In this document: piece after piece, positions 40,542 through 48,932 of the stretch
Position numbering within the stretch: position 1 is the first letter of the stretch
Layout: every line of letters begins with the position of its first letter
Assembly (NCBI GenBank): GCA_011772755.1
Contig: WVYX01000273.1
Location: forward strand, 1 to 57,600
Source of the DNA: Gemmatimonadales bacterium
Lineage (GTDB): Bacteria; Gemmatimonadota; Gemmatimonadetes; Gemmatimonadales; GWC2-71-9
DNA: 57,600 bases
Direction: 5' to 3'
The notes under the pieces: model-generated
Database searches by the model: none
What the model was told of the DNA's origin: nothing
Seen by the model: only the letters and a program-made list of their open reading frames with translations
Program-made: the position numbers and the translations under genes

Positions 40542-40593
40542 GCTAATACCCTAGAAACAATCAAATGAATCAATAGTGAAGTAGTCGTGAATG
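40542..40593 (-). promoter_or_regulatory. Promoter of kinase 3, conserved with kinase 1
   Basis: GGGTATTAGC (40542-40551) lies 26 bp before the start; upstream are TGATTCA (40566-40572), CTTCACT (40575-40581), GA (40585-40586) and CATTCA (40588-40593), matching kinase 1 base for base in spacing. The remaining stretch to 40841 shows no gene or clear signal. Confidence 0.65.
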
Positions 40594-40841
40594 GGTGCAG
40601 GAAGGGACGCGGTGTTAGCCGGCCGCGTCAAACGAGCGCGGAGGTGCGTGGCCGGCCCCGGCGAAAGTGGCACACCGCATCAACGCCGGCACCCACACCG
40701 GTGAGTCGCGTCGTGAACGGGAAGAAGGGTCGGAGCGCTCCGTTGCCCGGCGCCTCGATGCAGCAGCCGCGCGGCTAGCGGGCCCGCGGCCGGACGGTTG
40801 GAACGGAGCGCGAAACTTCGTGGGTGGGTAGCACCCGAGGC

Positions 40842-41090
40842 TCACGTCAGGCCGAGTCGCTGCTCCAGGTGCGTCTTCACCGTCGGCGTGATGACACCAC
40901 GTCCCACCAGGCCATCGAGCGTAGCATTGATCTCGGACCGATCTGCGTCCAGCTTCCGCTCCCGTAGCTCGTTTATGATGCGTGCGAGACGCTGATCGTA
41001 CTCGCCATGCTCCAGCGTCCCCGTACTCATCTCCTGCTTCAACTCCTCCAGCTTCCTGACCAAGTGATCGAGCGCAATAGGCTCACTCAT
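40842..41090 (-). CDS. Small helical protein of unknown function
   Basis: An 82-residue, mostly helical, charged protein (MSEPIALDHLVRKLEELKQEM...), ending TPTVKTHLEQRLGLT. GGAGG lies eight bases before the ATG at 41090, so it is probably translated. The body EHGEYDQRLARIINELRERKLDADRSEI resembles short SHOCT-like oligomerisation helices but lacks a clear match. No neighbour gives a role. Confidence 0.6.
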   Translation of the reverse strand: MSEPIALDHLVRKLEELKQEMSTGTLEHGEYDQRLARIINELRERKLDADRSEINATLDGLVGRGVITPTVKTHLEQRLGLT

Positions 41091-41286
41091 GCACAATCCT
41101 CCGGACCCCCAAAGGGGGAAACAAGGGAATACGAGGTTCTCCAAATGGGGCTGAAGAATACGCTGTAGCTCCGGGAGAGGCTAGGGCGGTCCCGCACGCT
41201 GGGAGCCTCGAGCCTCCTGGTAGAGCCTGGCTCCCCGCTCTATCTTCGCGGAAGGACTAGGGGTGGCGTGCTGTTGAAGAAGAGGA

Positions 41287-41372
41287 GGGTGCTGGGTCCT
41301 GGGTATTCGGTCCTGAACTACCGGGGCTGACCTCGCGTCTGCCCTAGAACCAAGCACCCAGAACCTAACACC
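41287..41372. repeat. Imperfect inverted repeat of GGGTNCTGGGT type
   Basis: Left arm from 41287 and right arm ending at 41372 match over 20 of 29 positions (cores GTGCTGGGTCCTGGGT and its near complement in CAAGCACCCAGAACC). The 357-bp gap between the helical protein and the CapA gene holds no gene; this repeat is its only feature. Confidence 0.5.
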
Positions 41373-41447
41373 TGCGGTGAAGGCGAACCGCAAGCGGAAA
41401 GAGCCGCCGGCACGCGACGCCAGGACGCGCTTCAGGGAGACTCCCCC

Positions 41448-42833
41448 ATGAGATGGTTCATCACTCCGCTCCGGATTGTTCTTGTCGCTGTTTTCACCTT
41501 CCCGATGCTTGGCGCGGACAAGGCCACGGCCCAGTCAGAACCGCCTCCGGGAAGCACGACTCTCGCTCTCACCGGCGATGCGATCCTGAGCCGCCGGCTC
41601 TCCCCGTTCAGGGAGCCCGCGTACCTCGCAATGCTCGAGGTGATCCGCAATGCCGACGCCGCCTTCACCAACCTGGAAGTCCTGTTCCACGACTACACCG
41701 AGGGGTATCCGGCGGCGCACAGCGGCGGGACCTGGATGGCTGCGGAGCCCTTCCTCGCAGGTGAGCTGGTGTGGGCGGGCTTCGACATGGTGTCCCGCGC
41801 GAACAATCACACGATGGACTACAGCGCGGGCGGCATGCGGGCAACCACGCGAGCGCTGGACGCCGTGGGGCTGGTACACTCCGGGGCGGGCGAGAACCTC
41901 GCTCACGCCCGAGCGCCAGCGTTCCTGGAGACGCCCGGGGGCCGCGTGGCCCTCATATCCGTTGCCTCCACCTTCTCCGATGAGGATCGGGCCGGTCCGC
42001 AGCGCAGCGAGCTGCGGGGCAGGCCTGGTCTCAGCCCGTTACGCTACACCAGCACCTACGTGGTGAGCCGCGAGTCGATCCAGAAGTTGCGAGACGTGGC
42101 AGGGGAGATGGCGATGCGGCTGCCCGATAGTGATCGACGGATCCGGTTTTTCGGAACGCAGTTCGAGGCAGGCGATTCTGTGGAGCGGCGCACCAGCCCG
42201 CATGAGAGGGACCTCGCGGAGATCCTCACAGCGGTCGAGGAAGCGCGCCGCCAAGCAGACTGGATCATCGTAGCCAGCCACACGCATGAGGGGGGCGCGT
42301 CGCGAGAGGTGCCCGCCGACTTTCTCGTCACCTTCGCTCACGCCGTGATCGACGCGGGCGCCGACATCTTCGTGGGACACGGCCCCCACGTCCTCCGGGG
42401 GATCGAGATCTACGGGGGCAAGCCGATCTTCTACAGCCTGGCCAACTTCATCTTCCAGAACGAATCGGTCCGCTTCCTTCCCGGCGACATGTACCAGCGG
42501 TACGGGCTCCCAGAGGATGCCACCCCTGCCGACATCTACGACCGGCGCATGAGCGGACGAGGTGGGGGGTTCCCGGGACAGCAGGTCTACTGGGAGAGCG
42601 TGATCGCCGTCCCGCGGTTCCGGGACGGCCGGCTGGACGAGATCCGCCTGCACCCCATCACCCTCGGATACGGCAAGCCTCGTCCGCAACGGGGGAGGCC
42701 GCGCTTGGCCGATAGGGAAGCGGGCCGGCGCATTATCGAGCAGGTGGGGAGGCTGTCTCGACCCTACGGCACCACAGTGCGTTATCTGGCAGACGAGAAC
42801 CTAGGGGTCATCGAGGGGCCGGGACGCAGCTGA
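41448..42833 (+). CDS. CapA-family metallophosphatase-like exported protein
   Basis: A 461-residue protein with a signal peptide (MRWFITPLRIVLVAVFTFPML). The CapA/PGA_cap fold is clear: LALTGDAILSRRL, NADAAFTNLEVLF, SRANNHTMDYSAGGM (the NNH motif), WIIVASHTHEGG and DIFVGHGPHVLRGIEIYGGKPIFYSLANFIF. CapA proteins take part in poly-gamma-glutamate or surface-polymer handling, or act as periplasmic metal-dependent phosphatases. GGAG precedes the ATG by nine bases. No capB or capC is nearby, so classical poly-glutamate synthesis is not indicated. Converges on the E1-beta gene with 9 bp between stops. Confidence 0.88.
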   Translation: MRWFITPLRIVLVAVFTFPMLGADKATAQSEPPPGSTTLALTGDAILSRRLSPFREPAYLAMLEVIRNADAAFTNLEVLFHDYTEGYPAAHSGGTWMAAEPFLAGELVWAGFDMVSRANNHTMDYSAGGMRATTRALDAVGLVHSGAGENLAHARAPAFLETPGGRVALISVASTFSDEDRAGPQRSELRGRPGLSPLRYTSTYVVSRESIQKLRDVAGEMAMRLPDSDRRIRFFGTQFEAGDSVERRTSPHERDLAEILTAVEEARRQADWIIVASHTHEGGASREVPADFLVTFAHAVIDAGADIFVGHGPHVLRGIEIYGGKPIFYSLANFIFQNESVRFLPGDMYQRYGLPEDATPADIYDRRMSGRGGGFPGQQVYWESVIAVPRFRDGRLDEIRLHPITLGYGKPRPQRGRPRLADREAGRRIIEQVGRLSRPYGTTVRYLADENLGVIEGPGRS

Positions 42834-42842
42834 GCTTCGCGG

Positions 42843-43859
42843 TCACGCGGCATCCGTCACTCGCAGCGCCGCGTCGATGATCCGACGGGTGTTGGGAAGG
42901 GCCTGGTCCTCCAGTTCCCGGCTGTACGGTATCGTCGCCTCGGTGGCAACCCGGCCATAGCGAGGTTGGAGACCAGCTTCCAACAGCACCGCCCCCACCT
43001 CGCCCGACAGCCCGAAGTCCCGGTAGTCCTCGTCTACCACCACAACCCTCCCACTGCGGGCCACCTCGTCGCACAGGGTGTCGCGATCCAGCGGTGCGAT
43101 GGTCCGCAGGTCCACCACGCCGGCCTGGATGCCCTGCTCTTCCAGAGCGCCAGCGGCTTCGAGGCAGCGATGCACGCCGACCCCGACGCTCACCAGCGTC
43201 AACTCCGATCCGTCGCGCACGACCGAGGCCCTTCCCAACGGCTCTGGGGCCCAGGTATCGGGGACTGGCCCACGCAGGCCCTCCTGCGGGACATCGTAGG
43301 ACACGGTCGATCGCCCACCGGCTCCGAGGTAGTCCAGCCAGTACGATGCCAGGAGCTTGTGCTCTAGGTAGACGACCGGGCCTTCATGCTCGATGGCTGC
43401 TAGCATCAAGCCGCCGGCGTCCCTGGGATTGGACGGCACCACTACCACGAGACCGGGGATGTGGCCCAGCCAGCCCCACAGGCTCTGCTCGTGCTGCCCG
43501 CCGTCCCCATATCCGCCCCCACACGCGGCCCGAACCACCAGAGGAGCCTTCCATTTCCCTCCCGAGAACGCCTCCACCTTCGCCGCGTGATTCAGCAGTG
43601 CGTCCATGGCGACGCCGACGAAGTCCACCAGCATCACCTCGACCACTGGCCGTAGCCCAGCCATCGCCGCGGCCACCGCTGCCCCGACGAACGCGGCCTC
43701 ACTAATGGGCGTCGGGCGGACCCGCTGCTCACCGAACCGCACCCGCAGGTTGACACGGAGCATGGCAACGTCCTCGCCCAGAATCACGATCCGAGAGTCT
43801 GCAGCCATCGCCTGGGCGAGGGCGTCCTCGATCGCTGCGGCGAACTCCAGCGTTCTCAC
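42843..43859 (-). CDS. 2-oxoacid dehydrogenase E1 component, beta subunit
   Basis: A 338-residue transketolase-like subunit. Motifs: VILGEDVA, RVRPTPISEAAFVGAAVAAAMAGLRPVVEVM, GDGGQHEQSLWGWLGHIPGL, VVVPSNPRDA and VVDLRTIAPLDRDTL, typical of PDH/BCDH/acetoin E1-beta. It should pair with the E1-alpha immediately upstream to form the alpha2beta2 enzyme that decarboxylates a 2-oxoacid on TPP. The GTG at 43859 is nine bases after GGAG; a GTG two codons earlier is possible. No E2 or E3 gene occurs in the window, so the acceptor must be elsewhere or the pair is specialised. Substrate unknown. Confidence 0.9.
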   Translation of the reverse strand: MRTLEFAAAIEDALAQAMAADSRIVILGEDVAMLRVNLRVRFGEQRVRPTPISEAAFVGAAVAAAMAGLRPVVEVMLVDFVGVAMDALLNHAAKVEAFSGGKWKAPLVVRAACGGGYGDGGQHEQSLWGWLGHIPGLVVVVPSNPRDAGGLMLAAIEHEGPVVYLEHKLLASYWLDYLGAGGRSTVSYDVPQEGLRGPVPDTWAPEPLGRASVVRDGSELTLVSVGVGVHRCLEAAGALEEQGIQAGVVDLRTIAPLDRDTLCDEVARSGRVVVVDEDYRDFGLSGEVGAVLLEAGLQPRYGRVATEATIPYSRELEDQALPNTRRIIDAALRVTDAA

Positions 43860-43887
43860 ACTCACGCTCTCCGCCCCGGCCGCGTGC

Positions 43888-44907
43888 TCACTGCTCTCTC
43901 TCCACGGCATCCAGCACCCGGCCAATCTGCTGGACCACCTCCTGCTCCAGCTTCTCCAGGCGGCGGGAATCGGCTTTGCTGAGAAGGCGCCGGGTCCGCT
44001 CCACCGGGTCACGGCGCCATAGCTCCCGAGCCGCCGACTTCCCCAGCAACGAAGTGACGGCTCCCAGACTCGCGGCACGGCGTGGCAGCGACGCCCCCTT
44101 TGGCTGCGTGGCGGAACGCAGCATCGGACCGGCCATCTGCTTCACCTGCTCCACCGGCTTGCGGATCACTCGACGCAGAGGATCACCCAGGAAGTGCCCC
44201 TCCAGGTGGGAGCAGTGAGCCAGCAGAAATGAAGGACCCTTCCCCCGGCGCGCCCGGGCAACCGCCGGAGCGGCTGCCGCCCACACGGCGTCGACGTCCG
44301 TCCCGTCTACTTCCTGGGCGGGAAGCCCGAAACCCTCGGCCCGCTTCGTGAGCGAGCCTCCGGTCACGTCTGGCGACCGGGTCGTAATCGCCCAGGCATC
44401 GTCCTTGCACACGAACAGCACCGGCAGCTTCCACGACGCCGCCAGGTTCAGGGATTCCATCAGCATGCCCTGATTCATTGCCCCTTCGCCAAAGAAGGCG
44501 ATCGCCAGCTTCCCAGGACGGAGCAGCTGGGCCGCGAGAGCAAAGCCTACCGCTGAAGGACCCGACGCGCCTACGATGCCGGAGGACGCTGCTAGATGGT
44601 CGGGAGAGAAGAGGTGCATGTGTCCACCCATTCCACTGCAGAGCCCGTCGGGCCGACCGAGAAACTCCTTGAGGAGGAGCACCAGATCCACACCCCGCGC
44701 CACCAGCGGCGGGGTGCCCCGGTGATCCAGTGCCATGGCGTCGCCTTCCTCGAGATGGTCCACGACACCCACGGCCACGGCCTCCTCACCCAGTCCCATG
44801 TGCATCTCGCCCGAGATCGCACCCCGCTCCCACAGCTCACGCACCGCCTCTTCGAAGCGGCGGCTACGGAGCATGTCTCGGTATAAGGACCAGCGGTCGG
44901 GTTCCAT
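43888..44907 (-). CDS. 2-oxoacid dehydrogenase E1 component, alpha subunit
   Basis: A 339-residue TPP-binding subunit starting MEPDRWSLYRDMLRSRRFEEAV. The TPP/Mg motif reads GEGAMNQG (140-147), with KDDAWAITTRSPDVTGGSLTKRAEGFGLP following, and HRGTPPLVARGVDL and GMGGHMHLFSPDHLAASSGIVGASG earlier. The usual phosphorylated-loop Tyr-His-Gly block of eukaryotic PDH is not seen. The ATG at 44907 is 31 bp after the kinase-lyase stop; longer frames are antisense-like. It is followed by the beta subunit 28 bp later. Specificity (pyruvate, branched-chain, acetoin) cannot be read with confidence. Confidence 0.92.
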   Translation of the reverse strand: MEPDRWSLYRDMLRSRRFEEAVRELWERGAISGEMHMGLGEEAVAVGVVDHLEEGDAMALDHRGTPPLVARGVDLVLLLKEFLGRPDGLCSGMGGHMHLFSPDHLAASSGIVGASGPSAVGFALAAQLLRPGKLAIAFFGEGAMNQGMLMESLNLAASWKLPVLFVCKDDAWAITTRSPDVTGGSLTKRAEGFGLPAQEVDGTDVDAVWAAAAPAVARARRGKGPSFLLAHCSHLEGHFLGDPLRRVIRKPVEQVKQMAGPMLRSATQPKGASLPRRAASLGAVTSLLGKSAARELWRRDPVERTRRLLSKADSRRLEKLEQEVVQQIGRVLDAVEREQ

Positions 44908-44938
44908 AAGCTCCACCGAAGTGGCAGGCTCCGGGCCT

Positions 44939-47353
44939 CTACGCCCTGGCGCCCGACACCTCCGCAAGAACCTGATCCAGCATCGCCACCAGGAAATCCG
45001 CGTTCGCTTCCGAGAACACCATTGGCGGCTTGATCTTGAGCACATTGCAGAGGGGACCATCGGTGCCGATCAGGACGCCGCGGTCCTTCATTCCCTCGAT
45101 GACACGGGCGGCGAGGTCGGCAGCCGGCTCCTGCGTCTCACGGTCGACGACCAGCTCCACGCCGAGGAACAGCCCCAGGCCCCTGACGTCGCCAATGGCG
45201 GCGTGTTGGGCCATCAGGGCAGCGAGCCGCGATTTCAGCCGCCCACCCACTGCCAGCGCGTTCGCCTGCAGCCCGTCCTCTTCGATGACGTCCAGCACCG
45301 CGAGCCCAACGGCGCAGGACACGGGATTCCCGCCGAAGGTGTTGAAGTACTCCATGCCCGTGTCGAAGGAGGCGGCGATCTCGGGCGTCGTGATCACCGC
45401 CGCCATGGGGTGTCCATTGCCGATGGGCTTGCCCAGCGTCACGATGTCGGGCACGACCTCCTGCGTCTCAAATGCCCAGAAGTGGGTGCCAACCCGACCG
45501 AATCCCACCTGGACTTCGTCTGCAACACAGACTCCACCGGCTTCTCGCACGTGGGCGTACGCCGCCTTCAGGTAGTTCTTCGGGAGTACGATCTGGCCGG
45601 CGGGCCCCATCAGGGGCTCGCACAAGAATGCCCCCACCGCTCTCCCCGCCCCATGCGCCTGCCCGATGGCATCCTGCACGTGCTGAGCGAACGCCTCTCC
45701 CGCCCCGTCCTCGTCTTTGTAGGGACCGCGGTAGCGATCCGGCATGATCACCTCGTGCACGTGTGGCGGGGCACCGGCACCGCCCGGCCCCTTGTACTTG
45801 TAGGGGCTGATCTCCACGAGAGCGCTGGTGTTCCCGTGGTAGGCACCGTCCACCACCACCACGTCCGTACGGTTCGTGTGCGCCCGCGCGAGACGAAGGG
45901 CCAGGTCATTGGCCTCGCTGCCGGAGCACACGAGGTAGCAGACACTCAACGGCTCGGGGAATGCCCCGCAGAGGCGCTCCACGTACTGAACGAGGCTGTC
46001 ATACAGGTACCGGGTGTTGGTGTTGAGGAGTGCGATCTGTTCCTGGGCAGCATGCACCACCCTGGGATGACAGTGACCGACGTGACACACGTTGTTGACC
46101 GCATCCAAGTACTCCCGTCCGGTCTCATCATACAGGTACTGCATGGATCCGCGCACGACTTTGAGCGGCTGCTCGTAGTGTACGCTGAGTCCTCTCCCAA
46201 AATGTCGGTCCCGCGCCTGGAGGATCTCCGGGACGCTCAATCCCGTCGTGCTCATCGACATAGCTGGCATGCGGCAACTGCTCCTGAACTCGTCGCGGGC
46301 CTGCCGCCGGGGTGTCCTGGCAAGCTTCTCCAGCGCGTCCCAGGCAGGCTTCTCGGATATCAAGAGATACTCGTTCGACGCATCGTGCTTCTTCCGGTAG
46401 GCTGAGACCGTGACGCTCAGGCACAGCCTCATGCAGATCAACTCGAAGAGCAACTCTTGCTCGACTTCGGTCAACGGGAAGCTCTCGTGATAGCCCCGCA
46501 CCACGTGCGCCGCCGCAGCTACCGGATCGGGTTTGTCGAGCAGGGCGTAGGCGGCACCGACTGCCAACTCGAAGACCGTGCGACTCTCCACCATGTCACC
46601 GAAATCGACGATCCCCACCACCGAGCGCACTCCAGCGCCACCGTCATCGACCAGTGCGTTGTAGTCGTTGCCGTCGTTGTGGATCACGCTGGCTCGCAGC
46701 TCTGGCAGTGCCGGGACGACGTCCGCTTCGAAGCGCGAGTGGAATTGCTCCACGATGGCGCGGCGTTGGCCATCCTCGATATGCTCCAGGTGCCCACCCA
46801 CGATGACGCCTGCGCGCTGCAGGTCCCAATACAGGTCGCGGCGAGCGCCGGGATGGGAGAATCCCTGGAAGGCACCATCGAGCCTACCGAGCAGTCTTCC
46901 CAAGCTGTGCAACAGTCTGGGGGTGTGGGGGCCGACCCGCACCAGGGGCGTCCCCGGCACGTAGGTCAGCATCCTGACAAAGTGATCCTGTCCCTGTGGT
47001 CCCGAAGCCGTCGTAAGGTGATCCCCAGAGAGAGCGGGACAGGGACGGGGGCAGCGGATGGACGGAGCGCGCCGCGCAACGTGTTCCATTGCTCCGTTCT
47101 GGGCGTCCAACACCTCTCGACTGTCCGAGGCGCTGGCAATCTTGAGGACGAACCGCTCACCCGACTCGCCCTCCACGAGGAAGTTCTGATCGCGCTCGCT
47201 GGGGAGTTGTTGGACGGAGCCAATGACTCCGAACAGCTCGCGGGCGAGTTTCACCGCCTGGGTGGGGGCGAACTGCGGGTTCTGGATCGCGGCTATAGCC
47301 ACAGGGCTCTCCAGGCTATCACCCAGCGTACCCATCGCCCCCCCACCCACCAC
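44939..47353 (-). CDS. Fused APH-type kinase and PLP-dependent phospho-lyase (class III aminotransferase fold)
   Basis: An 804-residue fusion. Residues about 30-345 are an aminoglycoside-phosphotransferase fold: VLKIAS Lys (71), HNDGNDYN catalytic loop (D227, N232) and VDFGD (D250). Residues about 370-804 are class III aminotransferase of the AGXT2L type: NVCHVGHCHP, NTNTRYL, SGSEANDLALRLAR, YHGNTSALVEISPYK, ADEVQ (D612) and the PLP Lys642 in TLGKPIGNG. In animals hydroxylysine kinase and 5-phosphohydroxylysine or phosphoethanolamine phospho-lyase are such proteins, so a kinase-then-lyase releasing phosphate, ammonia and an aldehyde is the best inference. The start is either GTG 47353 or a nearby GTG/ATG. 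Confidence 0.88.
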   Translation of the reverse strand: MVGGGAMGTLGDSLESPVAIAAIQNPQFAPTQAVKLARELFGVIGSVQQLPSERDQNFLVEGESGERFVLKIASASDSREVLDAQNGAMEHVARRAPSIRCPRPCPALSGDHLTTASGPQGQDHFVRMLTYVPGTPLVRVGPHTPRLLHSLGRLLGRLDGAFQGFSHPGARRDLYWDLQRAGVIVGGHLEHIEDGQRRAIVEQFHSRFEADVVPALPELRASVIHNDGNDYNALVDDGGAGVRSVVGIVDFGDMVESRTVFELAVGAAYALLDKPDPVAAAAHVVRGYHESFPLTEVEQELLFELICMRLCLSVTVSAYRKKHDASNEYLLISEKPAWDALEKLARTPRRQARDEFRSSCRMPAMSMSTTGLSVPEILQARDRHFGRGLSVHYEQPLKVVRGSMQYLYDETGREYLDAVNNVCHVGHCHPRVVHAAQEQIALLNTNTRYLYDSLVQYVERLCGAFPEPLSVCYLVCSGSEANDLALRLARAHTNRTDVVVVDGAYHGNTSALVEISPYKYKGPGGAGAPPHVHEVIMPDRYRGPYKDEDGAGEAFAQHVQDAIGQAHGAGRAVGAFLCEPLMGPAGQIVLPKNYLKAAYAHVREAGGVCVADEVQVGFGRVGTHFWAFETQEVVPDIVTLGKPIGNGHPMAAVITTPEIAASFDTGMEYFNTFGGNPVSCAVGLAVLDVIEEDGLQANALAVGGRLKSRLAALMAQHAAIGDVRGLGLFLGVELVVDRETQEPAADLAARVIEGMKDRGVLIGTDGPLCNVLKIKPPMVFSEANADFLVAMLDQVLAEVSGARA

Positions 47354-47372
47354 GCTCCTTTTTCAGCACCCT

Positions 47373-48818
47373 CTAGTGCCCGATCTCGTCGCCGTATGTC
47401 TCCCTCAACCCTGTCAAGTACTGCTCCAACCAGGCGGCCATCGCCCGGTGCTCTTCCTTCACGGTCTCGCGAAAGCGCTCGTCGGTGAGAAAGTGATAGA
47501 GCACCGCACTCATGATCTTGGCGTCCAGCAAGAACCCGGTGTGGCCCACTGGTTTCATGGAGTCCTGCCAGCGCGCGTATGAGTGCCCCGGCGCAGGCGA
47601 GGTGAACACGCTTACTCCGACGCCTGGAATGTCGCGAGTGACGAATCCGGTTTCCTCATAGCCCGCCGGACGCTGGGGTTCCGGATTGATCCCGGGCGCG
47701 TTCAGGGCCTCGGCGTACGCAAAGACCAACTCTTCCAACGTGCCCAGCGTTATGCCGTCGCGGTACTCGCCGTAGTGCTCAATAGTCACTTGGGTGCCGG
47801 TAGCCAGCGCTGCGCCCCGGGCGGCGTTGGCGATCATGGAATCGATGTGGGCGAGATACACCTCGTCTGGATAGCGGAGATAGTAGTCCACCACCACCCG
47901 GTCAGGTACCACGTTGGGAGCGATGCCACCCTCGGGGATCACGCCCTGGATCGATGCCTCGGGACGCAGGGTGGGACGCAGAGCGTCCACTGCACTGTAA
48001 AACTGCACCGCCGCGGACAGGGCGTTGCGGCCGAACCAAGAGGACCGCTGATGCGCCGCCCTCCCCGTGAAGATGTACCGCACCTCGTTGATGTTGAGGC
48101 AGCAGACTCCGAAGCCCGCCTTATTGCGGTTCGTCTCGTCCGATCCGTGGCTCCTCACCAGGATGTCGGCTGCTTCGAAAACGCCCGCCTGCCACATCGC
48201 GACCTTCGGCGGCGGCCCCATCTCCTCGGCCGGCGTGCCATACACCCGGACCCGGCCCGGCAGGCTCTCTTCCTTCATATACTCGACGATGGCGAACGCG
48301 CTGGCGAAGCCCACCGGGCCCTGCCCGTTGTGCTGGCAGCCGTGGAATGCCTCGTGGGTGCTGCGGAGCGCGTCGTATTCGACGATCACACCCAGCGTCG
48401 GGCCGTCGGATCCAGCCGGCGAATCCCAGCTCCCCACAAACGCCGTCTCGAGACCTGCCTGGCCAGTTTCCACCGAGAAGCCGTGGGCCTTGAGCACCGC
48501 GGTGAGCGTGTCCACCGCGTGGTACTCCTGGAACCCGACCTCGGGGTTCCGACCGATGTGATCGCTCAGATCGCGCAGCGAGGTCGTCCAGAGCTCCTCC
48601 ACGCGCTGGAACAGCCGGTCGCGACCCCGGTCGCGCCCCGCGGCCATCCTGCGAGCCAGCTCGGCCGGCTTGATGCGCGCTTGGAGCGCGTCAATCTCGG
48701 CAACCACCTGTCTTGCGGCCGCCCGTTCCGTCGGGGTGGTCTGAGGCAGTGCAGGTGCGGGCAAGAGGAGCTGAGCGCTGACGGCACAGAAAACGCAGAG
48801 TGGAATTCCGAACTTCAT
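47373..48818 (-). CDS. Secreted M20-family amidohydrolase/peptidase (AbgB-like)
   Basis: A 481-residue protein with a signal peptide (MKFGIPLCVFCAVSAQLLLPAPALP). M20D motifs: DHIGRNPEVGFQEYHAV, GVIVEYDALRSTHEAFHGCQHNGQG (Asp/His metal ligands), TPAEEMGPPPKV (Glu pair) and a dimerisation lid (TGRAAHQRSSWFGRNALSAAV), ending with PGHSYARWQDSMKPVGHTG. Such enzymes remove acyl or amino-acid groups from amide substrates. GGAGG stands seven bases before the ATG. It precedes the kinase-lyase by 19 bp, so it may release the amine substrate outside the cytoplasm (inference). Confidence 0.9.
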   Translation of the reverse strand: MKFGIPLCVFCAVSAQLLLPAPALPQTTPTERAAARQVVAEIDALQARIKPAELARRMAAGRDRGRDRLFQRVEELWTTSLRDLSDHIGRNPEVGFQEYHAVDTLTAVLKAHGFSVETGQAGLETAFVGSWDSPAGSDGPTLGVIVEYDALRSTHEAFHGCQHNGQGPVGFASAFAIVEYMKEESLPGRVRVYGTPAEEMGPPPKVAMWQAGVFEAADILVRSHGSDETNRNKAGFGVCCLNINEVRYIFTGRAAHQRSSWFGRNALSAAVQFYSAVDALRPTLRPEASIQGVIPEGGIAPNVVPDRVVVDYYLRYPDEVYLAHIDSMIANAARGAALATGTQVTIEHYGEYRDGITLGTLEELVFAYAEALNAPGINPEPQRPAGYEETGFVTRDIPGVGVSVFTSPAPGHSYARWQDSMKPVGHTGFLLDAKIMSAVLYHFLTDERFRETVKEEHRAMAAWLEQYLTGLRETYGDEIGH

Positions 48819-48932
48819 CGCCGGCCTCCAGTCGGTGCAGGGCGCAAGACCTGGGACACAACGGACTAAGATGAAGCGCGAACTGCCAAGTCGGGAGAGG
48901 GGAAGTCCGTAGGGCCGCTGCGTACTGCGCCC

